Below are positions 42,011 through 51,114 of a DNA stretch of 64,000 nt, piece by piece. Position 1 is the stretch's first letter. The number at the start of each line of letters is the position of its first letter. The notes under the pieces were generated by a model that had not been told where the DNA came from, searched no databases, and saw only the letters and a list, made by a program, of their open reading frames with translations. The translations under genes were made by a program, and so were the position numbers. Source of the DNA: Bacteroidota bacterium. GTDB taxonomy: Bacteria; Bacteroidota; Bacteroidia; Sphingobacteriales; Sphingobacteriaceae. The stretch spans positions 1 through 64,000 of the forward strand of contig JAFDZM010000104.1 of NCBI GenBank assembly GCA_018266915.1, given 5' to 3'.

Positions 42011-44343
42011 TACCCTATATCCTGCATGTAGCATTGCTCATATCGGTTTGTCTGTTGTTTTATAAGATATTTCTGCAAAGAGAGACTTTTTACCGCCTTA
42101 ACCGGGTGGTATTGTTGATCTGTTTAGGTCTATCCTTTGTATTACCGTTGATCTCTATCCCACAGGCCTGGACACTGAGGATTGCTCCAACAGGGACAAC
42201 GCAAATTAATCAAACAGATATAAAGCCAATTCAGCAGTCTACGGCATCAGTACCGTTAGAACAACTTATCCAGAAACAAGCTGTAGAGAAAGCCCAGCCG
42301 GCAAAGGTTAAACATGTTGTTGCGACACAGGAGAAACCAGTTATTCAGGAAAAACCCATCTGGCCTATCGTTATCAAATGGCTGATCTATTTGTACTGGG
42401 CCGGAGTTGCTGCTTTTGCGTTGAATTTGCTGCTTCAGGTAATTGTATTGCTGATCAGGGCTTATTCTCATCCGGTTATAAAAGATGGCAAGTTCCGTAT
42501 TGTGGAGGTGACAGGCGATAGAGCGCCCTGCTCATTCGGTAATAACATTTTTATTAATCCTGAAAAATATGACTGGGATACCTACAACCAGATATTGATT
42601 CACGAAAAAGTTCACATACAGCAAGGTCACAGCTTTGATATCATGTTGTCGGAGCTTGTACTCGTGTTTCAATGGTTTAATCCGTTTGCCTGGTTATACC
42701 GCGGCGAACTGGGAAATAACCTGGAGTTTTTGACTGATGAGGCTGTCCTTGACCAAAATGAGGTAGAAAAATCCAGCTATCAAATGAGCTTATTAAAAGT
42801 ATCGGCGCCTCATTTAGCGCTGAGTGTTACCACCAATTATAATCAATCACTATTAAAGAAACGTATAGTTATGATGAACGCCAAGAAATCAAACATCCAT
42901 ACGATGTGGAAATATTTTATCCTGATCCCGCTAATGGGCGGCCTGGCCTGTGCGCTGAATGAAACCGCATTCAGCCAGACCAATAAAAGCACCCATGCCA
43001 AGACAACAGTAAAAACTCATCAGTCGCACCAAAATTGGGGAAAAACGGACAGAACATCAGGTTCATGGTTTGCAACCATAAAAGGGGAGCGGGTTCGTAT
43101 TGAGTTTAGAAGCGACGAAGATGACAAGGATTGGAACAGCAGCTCGGATAATTTTAAGTTGAGCGAATTATCTGCCGTACCAAGAGATCAGAAGGGCGAT
43201 TTTACCATCACCCGCGATGCCGGTACCATGAAGTTTAACGGCATGTTTGATGGGAACCAGGGCTTTGGTCACTACAAGTTCGAGGCTAACAAAGAATTTG
43301 AAACCTATGTGGGCAACCAGGGAGTAACAGATATGGACTACCAGGACGAGTTCGCTTTCTTCATCCTTAATATTACTAAGGACTATGTGGCAATGCTCAA
43401 ACGAAATGGCTTTGGTAATATTTCTAAAAATGAGATGATATCGATGGCAGCCCTAAAAGTGGACGAGCCATTTATTAAATCCTGGAAAGAGAACGGTTAT
43501 CATGATATTTCTGCAAACGACCTTGTTTCCGCCAGGGCATTAGGTGTGGATGGTGAATATATCAAGGAGATACACAGCGCGGGGTACCCGCATATCAGCT
43601 ATAACCAGTTGATCAGCTTTAAGGCACAGGGAATCACAGGTGCTTATATCCGGGGTTTGCGTAAAGGAGAAAAACCAGGAGAAGTTAGTCTTCCTTCACC
43701 AGAAGATGTATCATCTTATAAGGCCTTAAATGTGGATTCATCCTATTTACAAGGCTTGAGAACTGCCGGTTATGACAATATTCCTTTCAACGAGGTGACC
43801 AGCATGAAGTCCCTGGATATTACGCCGGAATATGTAAAAGGCTTTAACCAGATAGGTTATAAAGATTTATCACCTAATGACCTGATGTCGTTTAAATCGC
43901 TTGGTGTCACACCAGAATATGTAAAAGCTTTTAAAGATATAGGTTACAGCGATATCCCGGCTAACGAACTGATGTCATTAAAATCATTAGGAATTGATGC
44001 CGAATACATAAATGGGTTTAAGACATTAGGATTTAAAGACATCCCGGTTAACGATCTGAATTCATTCAAATCATTAGGCATTACTTCGGAATATGTGAAA
44101 AGCTTTCAGGCAATAGGTTATAAGGATATATCTCCAAATGAGCTGGCCTCTTTGAAATCACTTGGTGTAACAGCTAAGTTTATCAAAGGCTTTAAGGACC
44201 TTGGATTTAATATTTCTCTGAATGAAGCCACCTCGCTTAAAGCTACTGGCGTAACTCCTGAGTATGTCGGACAAATGAAAGCCAAAGGTTTTAATTCTAA
44301 AGACCTTGACAAATACATCCAGTTAAAGAACACGTTTAACTAA
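42007..44343 (+). CDS. BlaR1-like M56 metallopeptidase with long 29-residue repeat sensor
   Basis: A 778-residue membrane protein. N-terminal helices and a cytoplasmic M56 zinc-peptidase (LIHEKVHIQQGH = HExxH; FLTDEAVL as third-ligand region) lead to a last helix near residue 300 (YFILIPLMGGLACAL). Outside the membrane there is no penicillin-binding sensor. Instead residues about 450-778 hold about eleven 29-residue repeats of the form KSLGVTPEYVKGFKDIGY followed by -DIxxNELxSL; the fourth is degenerate. The repeats resemble the GVTPEYIREM-type repeats of several bacterial proteins. The protein should cleave or trigger cleavage of the BlaI-like repressor when its extracytoplasmic part senses something. 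A perfect terminator follows. Confidence 0.88.
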   Translation: MIPYILHVALLISVCLLFYKIFLQRETFYRLNRVVLLICLGLSFVLPLISIPQAWTLRIAPTGTTQINQTDIKPIQQSTASVPLEQLIQKQAVEKAQPAKVKHVVATQEKPVIQEKPIWPIVIKWLIYLYWAGVAAFALNLLLQVIVLLIRAYSHPVIKDGKFRIVEVTGDRAPCSFGNNIFINPEKYDWDTYNQILIHEKVHIQQGHSFDIMLSELVLVFQWFNPFAWLYRGELGNNLEFLTDEAVLDQNEVEKSSYQMSLLKVSAPHLALSVTTNYNQSLLKKRIVMMNAKKSNIHTMWKYFILIPLMGGLACALNETAFSQTNKSTHAKTTVKTHQSHQNWGKTDRTSGSWFATIKGERVRIEFRSDEDDKDWNSSSDNFKLSELSAVPRDQKGDFTITRDAGTMKFNGMFDGNQGFGHYKFEANKEFETYVGNQGVTDMDYQDEFAFFILNITKDYVAMLKRNGFGNISKNEMISMAALKVDEPFIKSWKENGYHDISANDLVSARALGVDGEYIKEIHSAGYPHISYNQLISFKAQGITGAYIRGLRKGEKPGEVSLPSPEDVSSYKALNVDSSYLQGLRTAGYDNIPFNEVTSMKSLDITPEYVKGFNQIGYKDLSPNDLMSFKSLGVTPEYVKAFKDIGYSDIPANELMSLKSLGIDAEYINGFKTLGFKDIPVNDLNSFKSLGITSEYVKSFQAIGYKDISPNELASLKSLGVTAKFIKGFKDLGFNISLNEATSLKATGVTPEYVGQMKAKGFNSKDLDKYIQLKNTFN

Positions 44344-44358
44344 ATCAACCTATAAAAA

Positions 44359-44393
44359 AAGACTTACGAAGTTTTCGAAACTTCGTAAGTCTT
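44359..44393. terminator. Perfect 16-base stem terminator after the BlaR1-like gene
   Basis: AAGACTTACGAAGTTT and AAACTTCGTAAGTCTT pair without mismatch around a 3-base loop, 15 bases past the stop codon. Preceded by A7 and followed by TT, it could work in both directions. Confidence 0.8.
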
Positions 44394-44467
44394 AATCCAA
44401 TTCTTCTCCAATAGCCAGTATTATAGACTCTATTTTTACTTTATTTAACCTTTATAAATAATTAATT

Positions 44468-44545
44468 ATGTGGCTATTAATTATTATGGTTGTATTGGTT
44501 TGCGCGGTCGTGACTATGATCACCTTGCAAAATGCACGGCGTTAA
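44468..44545 (+). CDS. Possible 25-residue single-pass membrane peptide
   Basis: ATG at 44468 opens a 25-codon frame ending in TAA. The peptide MWLLIIMVVLVCAVVTMITL then QNARR is a single hydrophobic helix with a basic C-terminal end. Its last four bases overlap the 3' end of the convergent gene. No strong promoter is visible; it follows the strong terminator by 74 bases. Coding is plausible but unproven. Confidence 0.4.
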   Translation: MWLLIIMVVLVCAVVTMITLQNARR

Positions 44546-44757
44546 TAGTCCAGTTCGTGGCAACTGAAACCTGCGGTATGCAGAAGCGATTCTACCATTG
44601 CCGGTTTTAGCCCGATCGCTTCAATCCTTAATACTTTATCGCAATCTTCCAGGTCAAAATTCCATTGCCTGATGGTTGGGAAAGAGGTTAACAAGGCCCT
44701 TACTTTATTTACTTTCCTCTTGCTGGTCACATTGGTTTTAAAAACTAATACTTCCAT
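44542..44757 (-). CDS. Small HMA-like (ferredoxin-fold) protein without CxxC
   Basis: A 71-residue protein: MEVLVFKTNVTSKRKVNKVR, then a strand-helix-strand pattern with VLRIEAIGLKPAMVESLLHT. It looks like a heavy-metal-associated domain fold but lacks the metal-binding CxxC, so metal transport is unlikely. Similar small proteins occur singly in Bacteroidota; function unknown. Confidence 0.7.
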   Translation of the reverse strand: MEVLVFKTNVTSKRKVNKVRALLTSFPTIRQWNFDLEDCDKVLRIEAIGLKPAMVESLLHTAGFSCHELDY

Positions 44758-44826
44758 AATCGTATTTTAAAATGTTCTGAATCAATAACTATCGGGATCA
44801 CTGAAATTGGACAAAGCCTGGAAAAT

Positions 44827-45243
44827 TTATTCCGTTGGTTTTGGAACCTCTTGCGTTGTTTTGGGTTCGTCCCAATCAAATCCGCCCTGATGACGCCCCC
44901 ATTTGCTACAACGGGCACGCATCTGTTCCCTGAAACGCTCCTGTTCCTCAGGACTCATATTTTTAAAACGTTCTATTTTATGGCGCATCCATGGCGCACC
45001 GCCACGTCCCTTAGGACCTCCAAATCCAAACAATATTTTAGATAGTATGAGTAACCCTGCGGCTTGCCAGTAGGTGATGGTTGTAACGTGAAATATATCT
45101 GGCAACAGGTTATTCCACAGCAACATCACAATGTAGCTGATGAGGGCTAAAATGCCCACTATCAGGAACGGTACAAAAATCAGTTTCTTTCTGAAGTGAA
45201 GCCTATGTCTATAAGCCGTATCTTCAAAGTTTCTATTTGTCAT
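44827..45243 (-). CDS. Two-helix membrane protein partnered with an ECF sigma factor
   Basis: A 138-residue protein with two membrane helices (KLIFVPFLIVGILALISYIV and TYWQAAGLLILSKILFGF) followed by a Gly-rich loop and MSPEEQERFREQMRARC, which resembles the LTxxQ-type helices of Spy/CpxP-like stress proteins. It starts 10 bases after the ECF sigma gene, so it is a candidate membrane partner or anti-sigma-like regulator; there is no direct motif for either. Confidence 0.7.
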   Translation of the reverse strand: MTNRNFEDTAYRHRLHFRKKLIFVPFLIVGILALISYIVMLLWNNLLPDIFHVTTITYWQAAGLLILSKILFGFGGPKGRGGAPWMRHKIERFKNMSPEEQERFREQMRARCSKWGRHQGGFDWDEPKTTQEVPKPTE

Positions 45244-45253
45244 GTCTTTAATT

Positions 45254-45811
45254 TTAATCTTCTATAATTTCTTCATACAACTGTTTAAGCCGTTTGCGCA
45301 GATGAAGTACTGCGTAACGTTTGCGCGATACCAGCGTTTGTATTTTCTCGCCGGTACGCTCTGCTATTTCATTAAAAGGAATATTATCGAGTTCCTGCCA
45401 TATAAAAACCTGCCGTTGTTCTTCGGGCAATTCATCCAGGGCCAGGAACAGCTGCTCCCAAAACAGGTTGCGGATGTATTCGGTTTCCGGGGTAGTGCCT
45501 TCGGTCAACAGGATGGCTCTGAAGTCTATGCCTTCTTCATCATCCTCACCTCCGGATAGGTTGATGTCGTATAGTTCTTCAGTCTTTTTGCGGTTTTTGT
45601 CGATGATCTTGTTGGTCGCCACTTTGTAAAGCCATGCACCGGTTTGCTCTATCGGCTGAGCGTTAACTACCGAGCTGAGCTGGTACCAAACATCCTGCAG
45701 AATGTCCTCGGCATCAGCGTCGGTTTTTACCCTCCGGCGGATAAAGCCCAGCAAGCCCTTACCATACGCCTTAATTGTCTGTATGATATGGTTGTTTTTT
45801 TCTTCGGGCAT
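45254..45811 (-). CDS. ECF-type RNA polymerase sigma factor
   Basis: A 185-residue sigma-70 family factor. Region 2 contains DAEDILQDVWYQLS and GAWLYKVATNKIID; region 4 contains LDELPEEQRQVFIWQELDNI and the helix-turn-helix EIAERTGEKIQTLVSRKRYA. It would redirect RNA polymerase to a small regulon. The start is the ATG at 45811; a TTG 15 bases upstream is an alternative. The two-helix gene follows in the same transcript. Confidence 0.92.
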   Translation of the reverse strand: MPEEKNNHIIQTIKAYGKGLLGFIRRRVKTDADAEDILQDVWYQLSSVVNAQPIEQTGAWLYKVATNKIIDKNRKKTEELYDINLSGGEDDEEGIDFRAILLTEGTTPETEYIRNLFWEQLFLALDELPEEQRQVFIWQELDNIPFNEIAERTGEKIQTLVSRKRYAVLHLRKRLKQLYEEIIED

Positions 45812-46041
45812 TACGGCGGTGATCAATTTATTTCTCCTTTAAAGGTAGAGACGAATGACCCTGAAAAACATTTTAAAAAAAAATAAAAATTATTTTCAGG
45901 ATTACCTATTTGTTCATTTAGAGCAATCCGGACAGTATTTATTACAATGATTTAATTTTCATTTGATCAATTGATACAGGTCGGATTGATTAGCTCGTTT
46001 TTATTTCTGAAATTGGCTTAACCAATCTCAAGCCAATTAAT

Positions 46042-46482
46042 ATGAAACTCATCACTAAGTTTATTTTATCTCTGTTGTGCATTTTGAGTATCTCAATGTT
46101 TACTACGCAAGTTAATGCGCAGGATGCTCAAACCAAAATCATCGCCGCCATGAAAAACTCAGAAAATGATTGGAACAAAGGCGACTTGGACAGCTTTATG
46201 AAGATGTATACCGATGAGTCGACCATGATGATGCCAACCGGTCCGGTGGGAATAAATGCAATTAAAGAGCTGTATGAAAAGAAATACTTTAACGGTAAGA
46301 TGCCTAAGCAGAATCTGCATTACGATGATCTGAAGGTGACTTTGTTAGGGGAGAAGTATGCATTGCTTACGGGGAAATTCACTTTATCTGGAAATAATCT
46401 ACCGGAAAGATCGGGCCGTTATTCATTGGTGATGATATTGACCAAAGACGGTTGGAAGATACTGCACGATCATTCAAGTTAA
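46042..46482 (+). CDS. Exported DUF4440/SnoaL-like protein
   Basis: A 146-residue protein with signal peptide ending QVNAQ and a DUF4440 domain: NDWNKGDLDSFMKMYTDEST, GPVGINAIKELYEKK, GRYSLVMILTKDGWKILHDH. The ending DGWKILHDHSS with two His is typical. A lyase-like or binding role is known only for some relatives. A VOC gene follows 11 bases downstream. Confidence 0.85.
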   Translation: MKLITKFILSLLCILSISMFTTQVNAQDAQTKIIAAMKNSENDWNKGDLDSFMKMYTDESTMMMPTGPVGINAIKELYEKKYFNGKMPKQNLHYDDLKVTLLGEKYALLTGKFTLSGNNLPERSGRYSLVMILTKDGWKILHDHSS

Positions 46483-46493
46483 TTCTACCCACT

Positions 46494-46892
46494 ATGAAAG
46501 GATATACACAAACAACCTTTGTTCCGCAGTTTTTTGTTGGTAAGAACGGGGCTGATGCTGTTGAGTTTTACAAGAAGGCTTTTGATGCAATCGAATTGAG
46601 GCGCTTTAGCAATGACGACGGAACCGTTCACGTTTCAGAGCTGGAGATAGCCGGCGCAATATTTCATATCCATGAAGAAAAACCAAGTGCGCGGTGTTAT
46701 AGCCCCGCTTTATGCGGTGGCACTACTACTATTATGGGCCTGATGGTTACTGATCCTGATGCGGTGATGGAAAAAGCAATTGCGGCAGGAGCAACGGTTG
46801 TTTCACCTATGCAGGATTATGATTACGGCTACAGGCAAGGCGATATTCGTGATCCTTTCGGTCATCTGTGGATGATCGAAAAGGTTATTTGA
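46494..46892 (+). CDS. VOC/glyoxalase-fold (PhnB-like) protein
   Basis: A 132-residue VOC-family protein: VPQFFVGKNGADAVEFYKKA, VHVSELEIAGAIFHIHEE and RQGDIRDPFGHLWMIEK match PhnB-like glyoxalase/bleomycin-resistance folds. Metal-ligand His and Glu positions are present but the substrate is unknown. The start is the ATG at 46494, after the stop of the preceding gene. Its end overlaps the convergent gene by eight bases. Confidence 0.85.
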   Translation: MKGYTQTTFVPQFFVGKNGADAVEFYKKAFDAIELRRFSNDDGTVHVSELEIAGAIFHIHEEKPSARCYSPALCGGTTTIMGLMVTDPDAVMEKAIAAGATVVSPMQDYDYGYRQGDIRDPFGHLWMIEKVI

Positions 46893-47346
46893 GCGCGTCG
46901 AAAGCATATTTGGCGTCGCTCCAGAATTCATCCAAAGCAATTATCCTCGGCTTGAAAAAAGAGATCAATTCCGGCCAGTCATTTTTATTGAAAATACTTA
47001 CGCCATATAAATGCCTTATTATCCGACTGGTAATTTTCCCTTCCTCATTAATGTAGTGTAATTGCCATTCCCAATCCTCATTCAGGACAGAATGAAGAAC
47101 ATTTTTTAATTCCAGAAATTGCTCGAAGAATAGCTCTTGTATACCTGCATCCGGATGGGCAATTTCAATTGCTATAGATGCCGACTTTTTACTGGCTTCC
47201 ATCCGGAAGTAAACATATTTGATACCCGTTTTGTAATTTACCCAGTTTACCCTTAAGCCTTCGGCCGATAATTGCGGCGAAATATATTGACCGAAGGTAG
47301 TCCAGAAGGTTTGTTTAAGTTGAGATGCTTCGTCTTTTGAATACAA
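46885..47346 (-). CDS. DUF4268 family protein
   Basis: A 153-residue protein with YSKDEASQLKQTFWTTFGQY, NWVNYKTGIKYVYFRMEA and EDWEWQLHYINEEGK, matching DUF4268, a PD-(D/E)xK-like domain of unsettled role also found in restriction-related proteins. It starts with TTG at 47346; the conserved N-terminus (YSKDEAS) sits there and no ATG is available. It lies five bases after the end of the GH3 gene. Confidence 0.82.
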   Translation of the reverse strand: MYSKDEASQLKQTFWTTFGQYISPQLSAEGLRVNWVNYKTGIKYVYFRMEASKKSASIAIEIAHPDAGIQELFFEQFLELKNVLHSVLNEDWEWQLHYINEEGKITSRIIRHLYGVSIFNKNDWPELISFFKPRIIALDEFWSDAKYAFDALK

Positions 47347-47351
47347 AACGC

Positions 47352-49514
47352 TTAATTTATCGTGAACGCAAAATCCAGCTTATCATCCTGCGAACTACTG
47401 CCTAATACTAACTTGTAATTGCCCGGGTAAGTTTTCCATCCATGGGTTTTCAGATCCCATTTTTGCAGATCCTTCACCGGTATTTTAATGGTTACTGATT
47501 GCTCACCGCCCTTTGTTACCGTCACACGTTTAAAGCCTTTTAACTCCTTAACAGGCATACGGTCGACCTGCGGATATTGGATATAGGCCTGAACCACTTC
47601 ATCGCCATCCATCTTACCTGTGTTTTTAACCTTTACAGTAACATTTACGGTATCCTTTGCAGTGTATTTTTTAGCAGGATTTTTCTCTGCCTGGTACTCA
47701 AAAGAAGTATAGCTCAAACCAAAGCCAAACGGATATTGAACGGGACCATTAAAGTAGCGGTAGGTGCGGCCCTTCATCGAGTAATCAGAATAATCCGGAA
47801 CGTCTTTTATCGATTTATAGAAAGTAAGCGGCAAATGTCCTGAGGGGGATACTTTACCAAAAAGCAGGTCTGCAAATGCATTACCACCCTGTTCACCAGG
47901 ATACCAACCGAATACGATAGCATCAGCATAAGGCTCGATAGCTGAAATATCTACATCGCTACCGGCAGTTACAACGGCAATGATCGGTGTTTTAGTACTA
48001 TGCCTTAACACTTTCATAAAAGCTATCTCGCTGGCAGGCAAACTCAGGTCTTTCTTATCACCGCCGGATTTTGAAAGGAACGCATCACCTGCTTCGCCTT
48101 CTAAAACAGGCGATAACCCAACTACGGCTATGGTAACTGAGCAATTTCCTGCCGCCCAGGTACCACCAAAATGAGTGGTATCGGTATAATCAGAGCCAAG
48201 GTCATATTCAATCCTTGTAGCCGGATCTAGTGCGGCGGTGATGCCTTCAACAAAATTCACCACTTTGCTGCTCACACCGTGATAATTGCCTATCATCGGA
48301 TCAAGCGCTCCCGCATTTGGGCCTAGTACCATAATGCTTGGATAATCAGCTTTGTTCAATGGTAGTACATTGTTGTTATTCTTTAACAGCACCATGCTTT
48401 GCTGCGCTACTTTACGGGCAAGGGCAATATGTGATGGGTTGTGAACGCTATCCGCGCCATAATTATGGTATGGTATTTTTTGAGGATTATCATAAAAGCC
48501 AAGTTTAAACTCGGTACGCAGAAGTTCGGTTAAACGTTGATCTACTTCTTTTTCAGTTATTAATTTCTGATCGATGGCCTTGATCACATCATTCTGCAAT
48601 ATGGTGGAACAATCGAGGTCGATACCTGCCTTAATAGCAGCAGCAGCAACTTCAACTGCATTCGGTAAAGTTTTGTGGGTTGAATAAACATCATCCAATG
48701 CGCCGCAATCGGTTACCACGTGGCCTTTAAAACCCCATTCCTTTCTTAATATATCAGTCAATAGCATTTTATTGATCGAATTCGGAACGCCGTTGATACG
48801 GTTATAAGCACTCATTACTGATTCGACGCCGTTATTAACTAAAGCGTGAAATGCATATAGATATGTTTCTCTAAAATCTTTTTCATCCACTTTGGCATCA
48901 AAGAAATCACGTGTTGCTTCTGGTCCACTATGCACGGCAAAATGTTTGGCGGTAGCTGATGTTTTTAAATAATGCGGATCATCGCCCTGTAAACCTTTAA
49001 CAAATGCGCTGCCTATTGTTGCTGTCAGGAAAGGATCTTCTCCATAAGTCTCTTGCCCACGGCCCCAGCGCGGATCGCGGAAAATATTGATGTTAGGTGT
49101 CCAGAAGGTGAGCCCCATATATTGTAGATGACGGTCTTTGGCTATGGCAAGGTTATATTTTGCACGCGCTTCTGTAGATATTACTGTTGAGACCTGTTTG
49201 ATCAGATCATCATTAAATGTTGCCGCCATACCTATTGCCTGTGGGAAAATGGTGGCTTCACCGGCGCGGGCAACACCATGTAAACCTTCATTCCACCAAT
49301 TGTAAGCAGGAATACCCAAACGAGGAATAGCTTTGCTGTTATAACCTAATAAAGACACCTTTTCTTCTAAAGTCAGCTTTGATACCAGGTCTTTTACTCG
49401 GGCATCAAGCGGTTGGCTCATATCCTTATAAACTGGTACAGATTGTGCCTGAATTAGGGTTGAATAAAAACATGCGGAAAAGGCAATTGCAAGGAGTTTT
49501 ACAGGGTTTTTCAT
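47352..49514 (-). CDS. GH3 family beta-glycosidase, secreted
   Basis: A 720-residue exported glycosidase with three expected parts: TIM barrel (LTLEEKVSLLG, YNWWNEGLHGVARAG, EDPFLTATIGSAFVKGLQG), the nucleophile Asp in VVTDCGALDDV (about 270), the alpha/beta sandwich (MVLLKNNNNVLPL, GEAGDAFLS, GWYPGEQGGNAFADLLFG) and a C-terminal fibronectin-like domain (YPFGFGLSYTSFEY, VKNTGKMDGDEVVQAYI). Sequence resembles beta-xylosidase/glucosidase members. Divergent from the GH29 gene with 103 bases between starts; the two probably serve plant or host glycan breakdown. Confidence 0.93.
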   Translation of the reverse strand: MKNPVKLLAIAFSACFYSTLIQAQSVPVYKDMSQPLDARVKDLVSKLTLEEKVSLLGYNSKAIPRLGIPAYNWWNEGLHGVARAGEATIFPQAIGMAATFNDDLIKQVSTVISTEARAKYNLAIAKDRHLQYMGLTFWTPNINIFRDPRWGRGQETYGEDPFLTATIGSAFVKGLQGDDPHYLKTSATAKHFAVHSGPEATRDFFDAKVDEKDFRETYLYAFHALVNNGVESVMSAYNRINGVPNSINKMLLTDILRKEWGFKGHVVTDCGALDDVYSTHKTLPNAVEVAAAAIKAGIDLDCSTILQNDVIKAIDQKLITEKEVDQRLTELLRTEFKLGFYDNPQKIPYHNYGADSVHNPSHIALARKVAQQSMVLLKNNNNVLPLNKADYPSIMVLGPNAGALDPMIGNYHGVSSKVVNFVEGITAALDPATRIEYDLGSDYTDTTHFGGTWAAGNCSVTIAVVGLSPVLEGEAGDAFLSKSGGDKKDLSLPASEIAFMKVLRHSTKTPIIAVVTAGSDVDISAIEPYADAIVFGWYPGEQGGNAFADLLFGKVSPSGHLPLTFYKSIKDVPDYSDYSMKGRTYRYFNGPVQYPFGFGLSYTSFEYQAEKNPAKKYTAKDTVNVTVKVKNTGKMDGDEVVQAYIQYPQVDRMPVKELKGFKRVTVTKGGEQSVTIKIPVKDLQKWDLKTHGWKTYPGNYKLVLGSSSQDDKLDFAFTIN

Positions 49515-49617
49515 GACAGGCTAAACATAAGGAGAAAAATTGCAGTGCACAAGAAATGTTTGTCCAACGGTTAATGCTAAAAATTGCTACTTTAGCAACC
49601 AACTACACTTACACCCG

Positions 49618-51105
49618 ATGAAAAAAATCTGCTTAACACTCCTTTGTTGTTTATTCATTATTAATGCATTCAGTCAATCTGCCCCAAAACCCTACGGCCC
49701 CTTGCCAACTAAAGGGCAGTTACAATGGCAGGAAACAGAAATGTATTGTATCATCCACTTTGGCCCAGATACCTATACTGATAAGGAATGGGGATATGGT
49801 GATGAAGATCCCAAGATTGTTAACCCAACAGAATTTAGCGCAACGCAAATTGTAAGCTCATTAAAAGCAGGTGGGTTTAAAGGAATAGTTGTGGTTGCCA
49901 AACACCATGATGGTTTTTGCATGTGGCCAACTAAAACTACTGAGCATAATATTTCAAAAAGCCCTTATAAAGATGGCAAAGGCGATATAGTAAAAGAGTA
50001 TCGTGAAGCGTGCGACAAGCTGGGTATTAAAATGGGGGTATACTGCTCACCATGGGATAGGAACAGCGCCTTATATGGAAAGCCTGAATATGTAACCGAA
50101 GTTTACCGCAAGCAATTGCAGGAGTTATATAGCAATTACGGGCCGCTATTTATTGTATGGCATGATGGCGCAAACGGGGGAGATGGTTATTATGGTGGTG
50201 CACGTGAAGTACGTAAAATAGACCGTTCCACCTATTACGGTTGGCCGATAACATGGGGCATAGCCAGAAAACTACAACCTAATGCTGCAATTTTTGGAGA
50301 CGTTGGTCCGGATGTACGTTGGGTGGGTAACGAAGCAGGCCATGCAGGTGAAACTTGCTGGGCAACTTATACACCCCATGCTCCTGAACCAGGCAAAGAG
50401 CCAGGCAATGGTTTCACAAAAGATGCAGAAGGCACTGAAGGGCATCGTGACGGCAAATACTGGATGCCGGCAGAATGTGATGTGCCGCTAAGACCAGGAT
50501 GGTTTTATCATAAAGACCAGGATGAAAAGGTAAAAACTCCGGATTCGCTTTTTAATCTGTATTTCCAAAGCGTAGGTCATGGCGCTTGTTTGGATGTGGG
50601 TTTATCGCCTGACAGAAGAGGTTTGTTGAATGATAATGATGTAAAATCATTAAAAGGGTTTGGTGACCTGCTAAAAGAAACATTCTCGACAAACATTGCC
50701 AAGGGGGCGGCCTTGAAGGCAAGCAACGTAAGGGGAGGGAATCTGGCTAAATTTGGCCCTGGACATTTACTGGATAACGATCGTTACAGCTACTGGGCCA
50801 CTGATGACAAGGTAAAAACTCCTGAACTGGTACTCGATCTCCATAAAAAGAAATCATTCAATATTATTCAGCTCCGTGAAAATATCAAGTTGGGTCAGCG
50901 TATTGATGAAGTAGCGGTTGATATTTGGCAGGATGGTAAATGGCGCCAGATTGCTACAGCAACAAGCATTGGCGGCAACCGCCTGATCCGTTTGCCTGAA
51001 AGTATTACAACAAACAAAGTACGTTTAAGGGTCACCAAAGCCCCGGTCTGTATTGCATTAAGTGACTTCGGATTGTATAGTGAGCCGAATCTTAAAAAAG
51101 GTTAA
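49618..51105 (+). CDS. GH29 alpha-L-fucosidase with C-terminal discoidin domain, secreted
   Basis: A 495-residue exported glycosidase. After the signal peptide (MKKICLTLLCCLFIINAFSQ) the GH29 barrel shows IIHFGPDTYTDKEWGYGDE, VVVAKHHDGFCMWPT, GVYCSPWDRN and the nucleophile Asp in FIVWHDGANGG (about 183). From about 365 a discoidin/F5-8C-like module follows (NIAKGAALKASNVRGG to the end). The start is the ATG at 49618; an upstream frame has no signal peptide. The lactonase gene follows nine bases downstream, suggesting a sugar-degradation operon. Confidence 0.92.
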   Translation: MKKICLTLLCCLFIINAFSQSAPKPYGPLPTKGQLQWQETEMYCIIHFGPDTYTDKEWGYGDEDPKIVNPTEFSATQIVSSLKAGGFKGIVVVAKHHDGFCMWPTKTTEHNISKSPYKDGKGDIVKEYREACDKLGIKMGVYCSPWDRNSALYGKPEYVTEVYRKQLQELYSNYGPLFIVWHDGANGGDGYYGGAREVRKIDRSTYYGWPITWGIARKLQPNAAIFGDVGPDVRWVGNEAGHAGETCWATYTPHAPEPGKEPGNGFTKDAEGTEGHRDGKYWMPAECDVPLRPGWFYHKDQDEKVKTPDSLFNLYFQSVGHGACLDVGLSPDRRGLLNDNDVKSLKGFGDLLKETFSTNIAKGAALKASNVRGGNLAKFGPGHLLDNDRYSYWATDDKVKTPELVLDLHKKKSFNIIQLRENIKLGQRIDEVAVDIWQDGKWRQIATATSIGGNRLIRLPESITTNKVRLRVTKAPVCIALSDFGLYSEPNLKKG

Positions 51106-51114
51106 TTTTATGGT

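Noticed and set aside
43351..44330. Periodic DNA suggestive of a CRISPR or satellite array
   Set aside because: The 87-base period is the coding image of the 29-residue protein repeats; DNA identity between units is low and there are no spacers.
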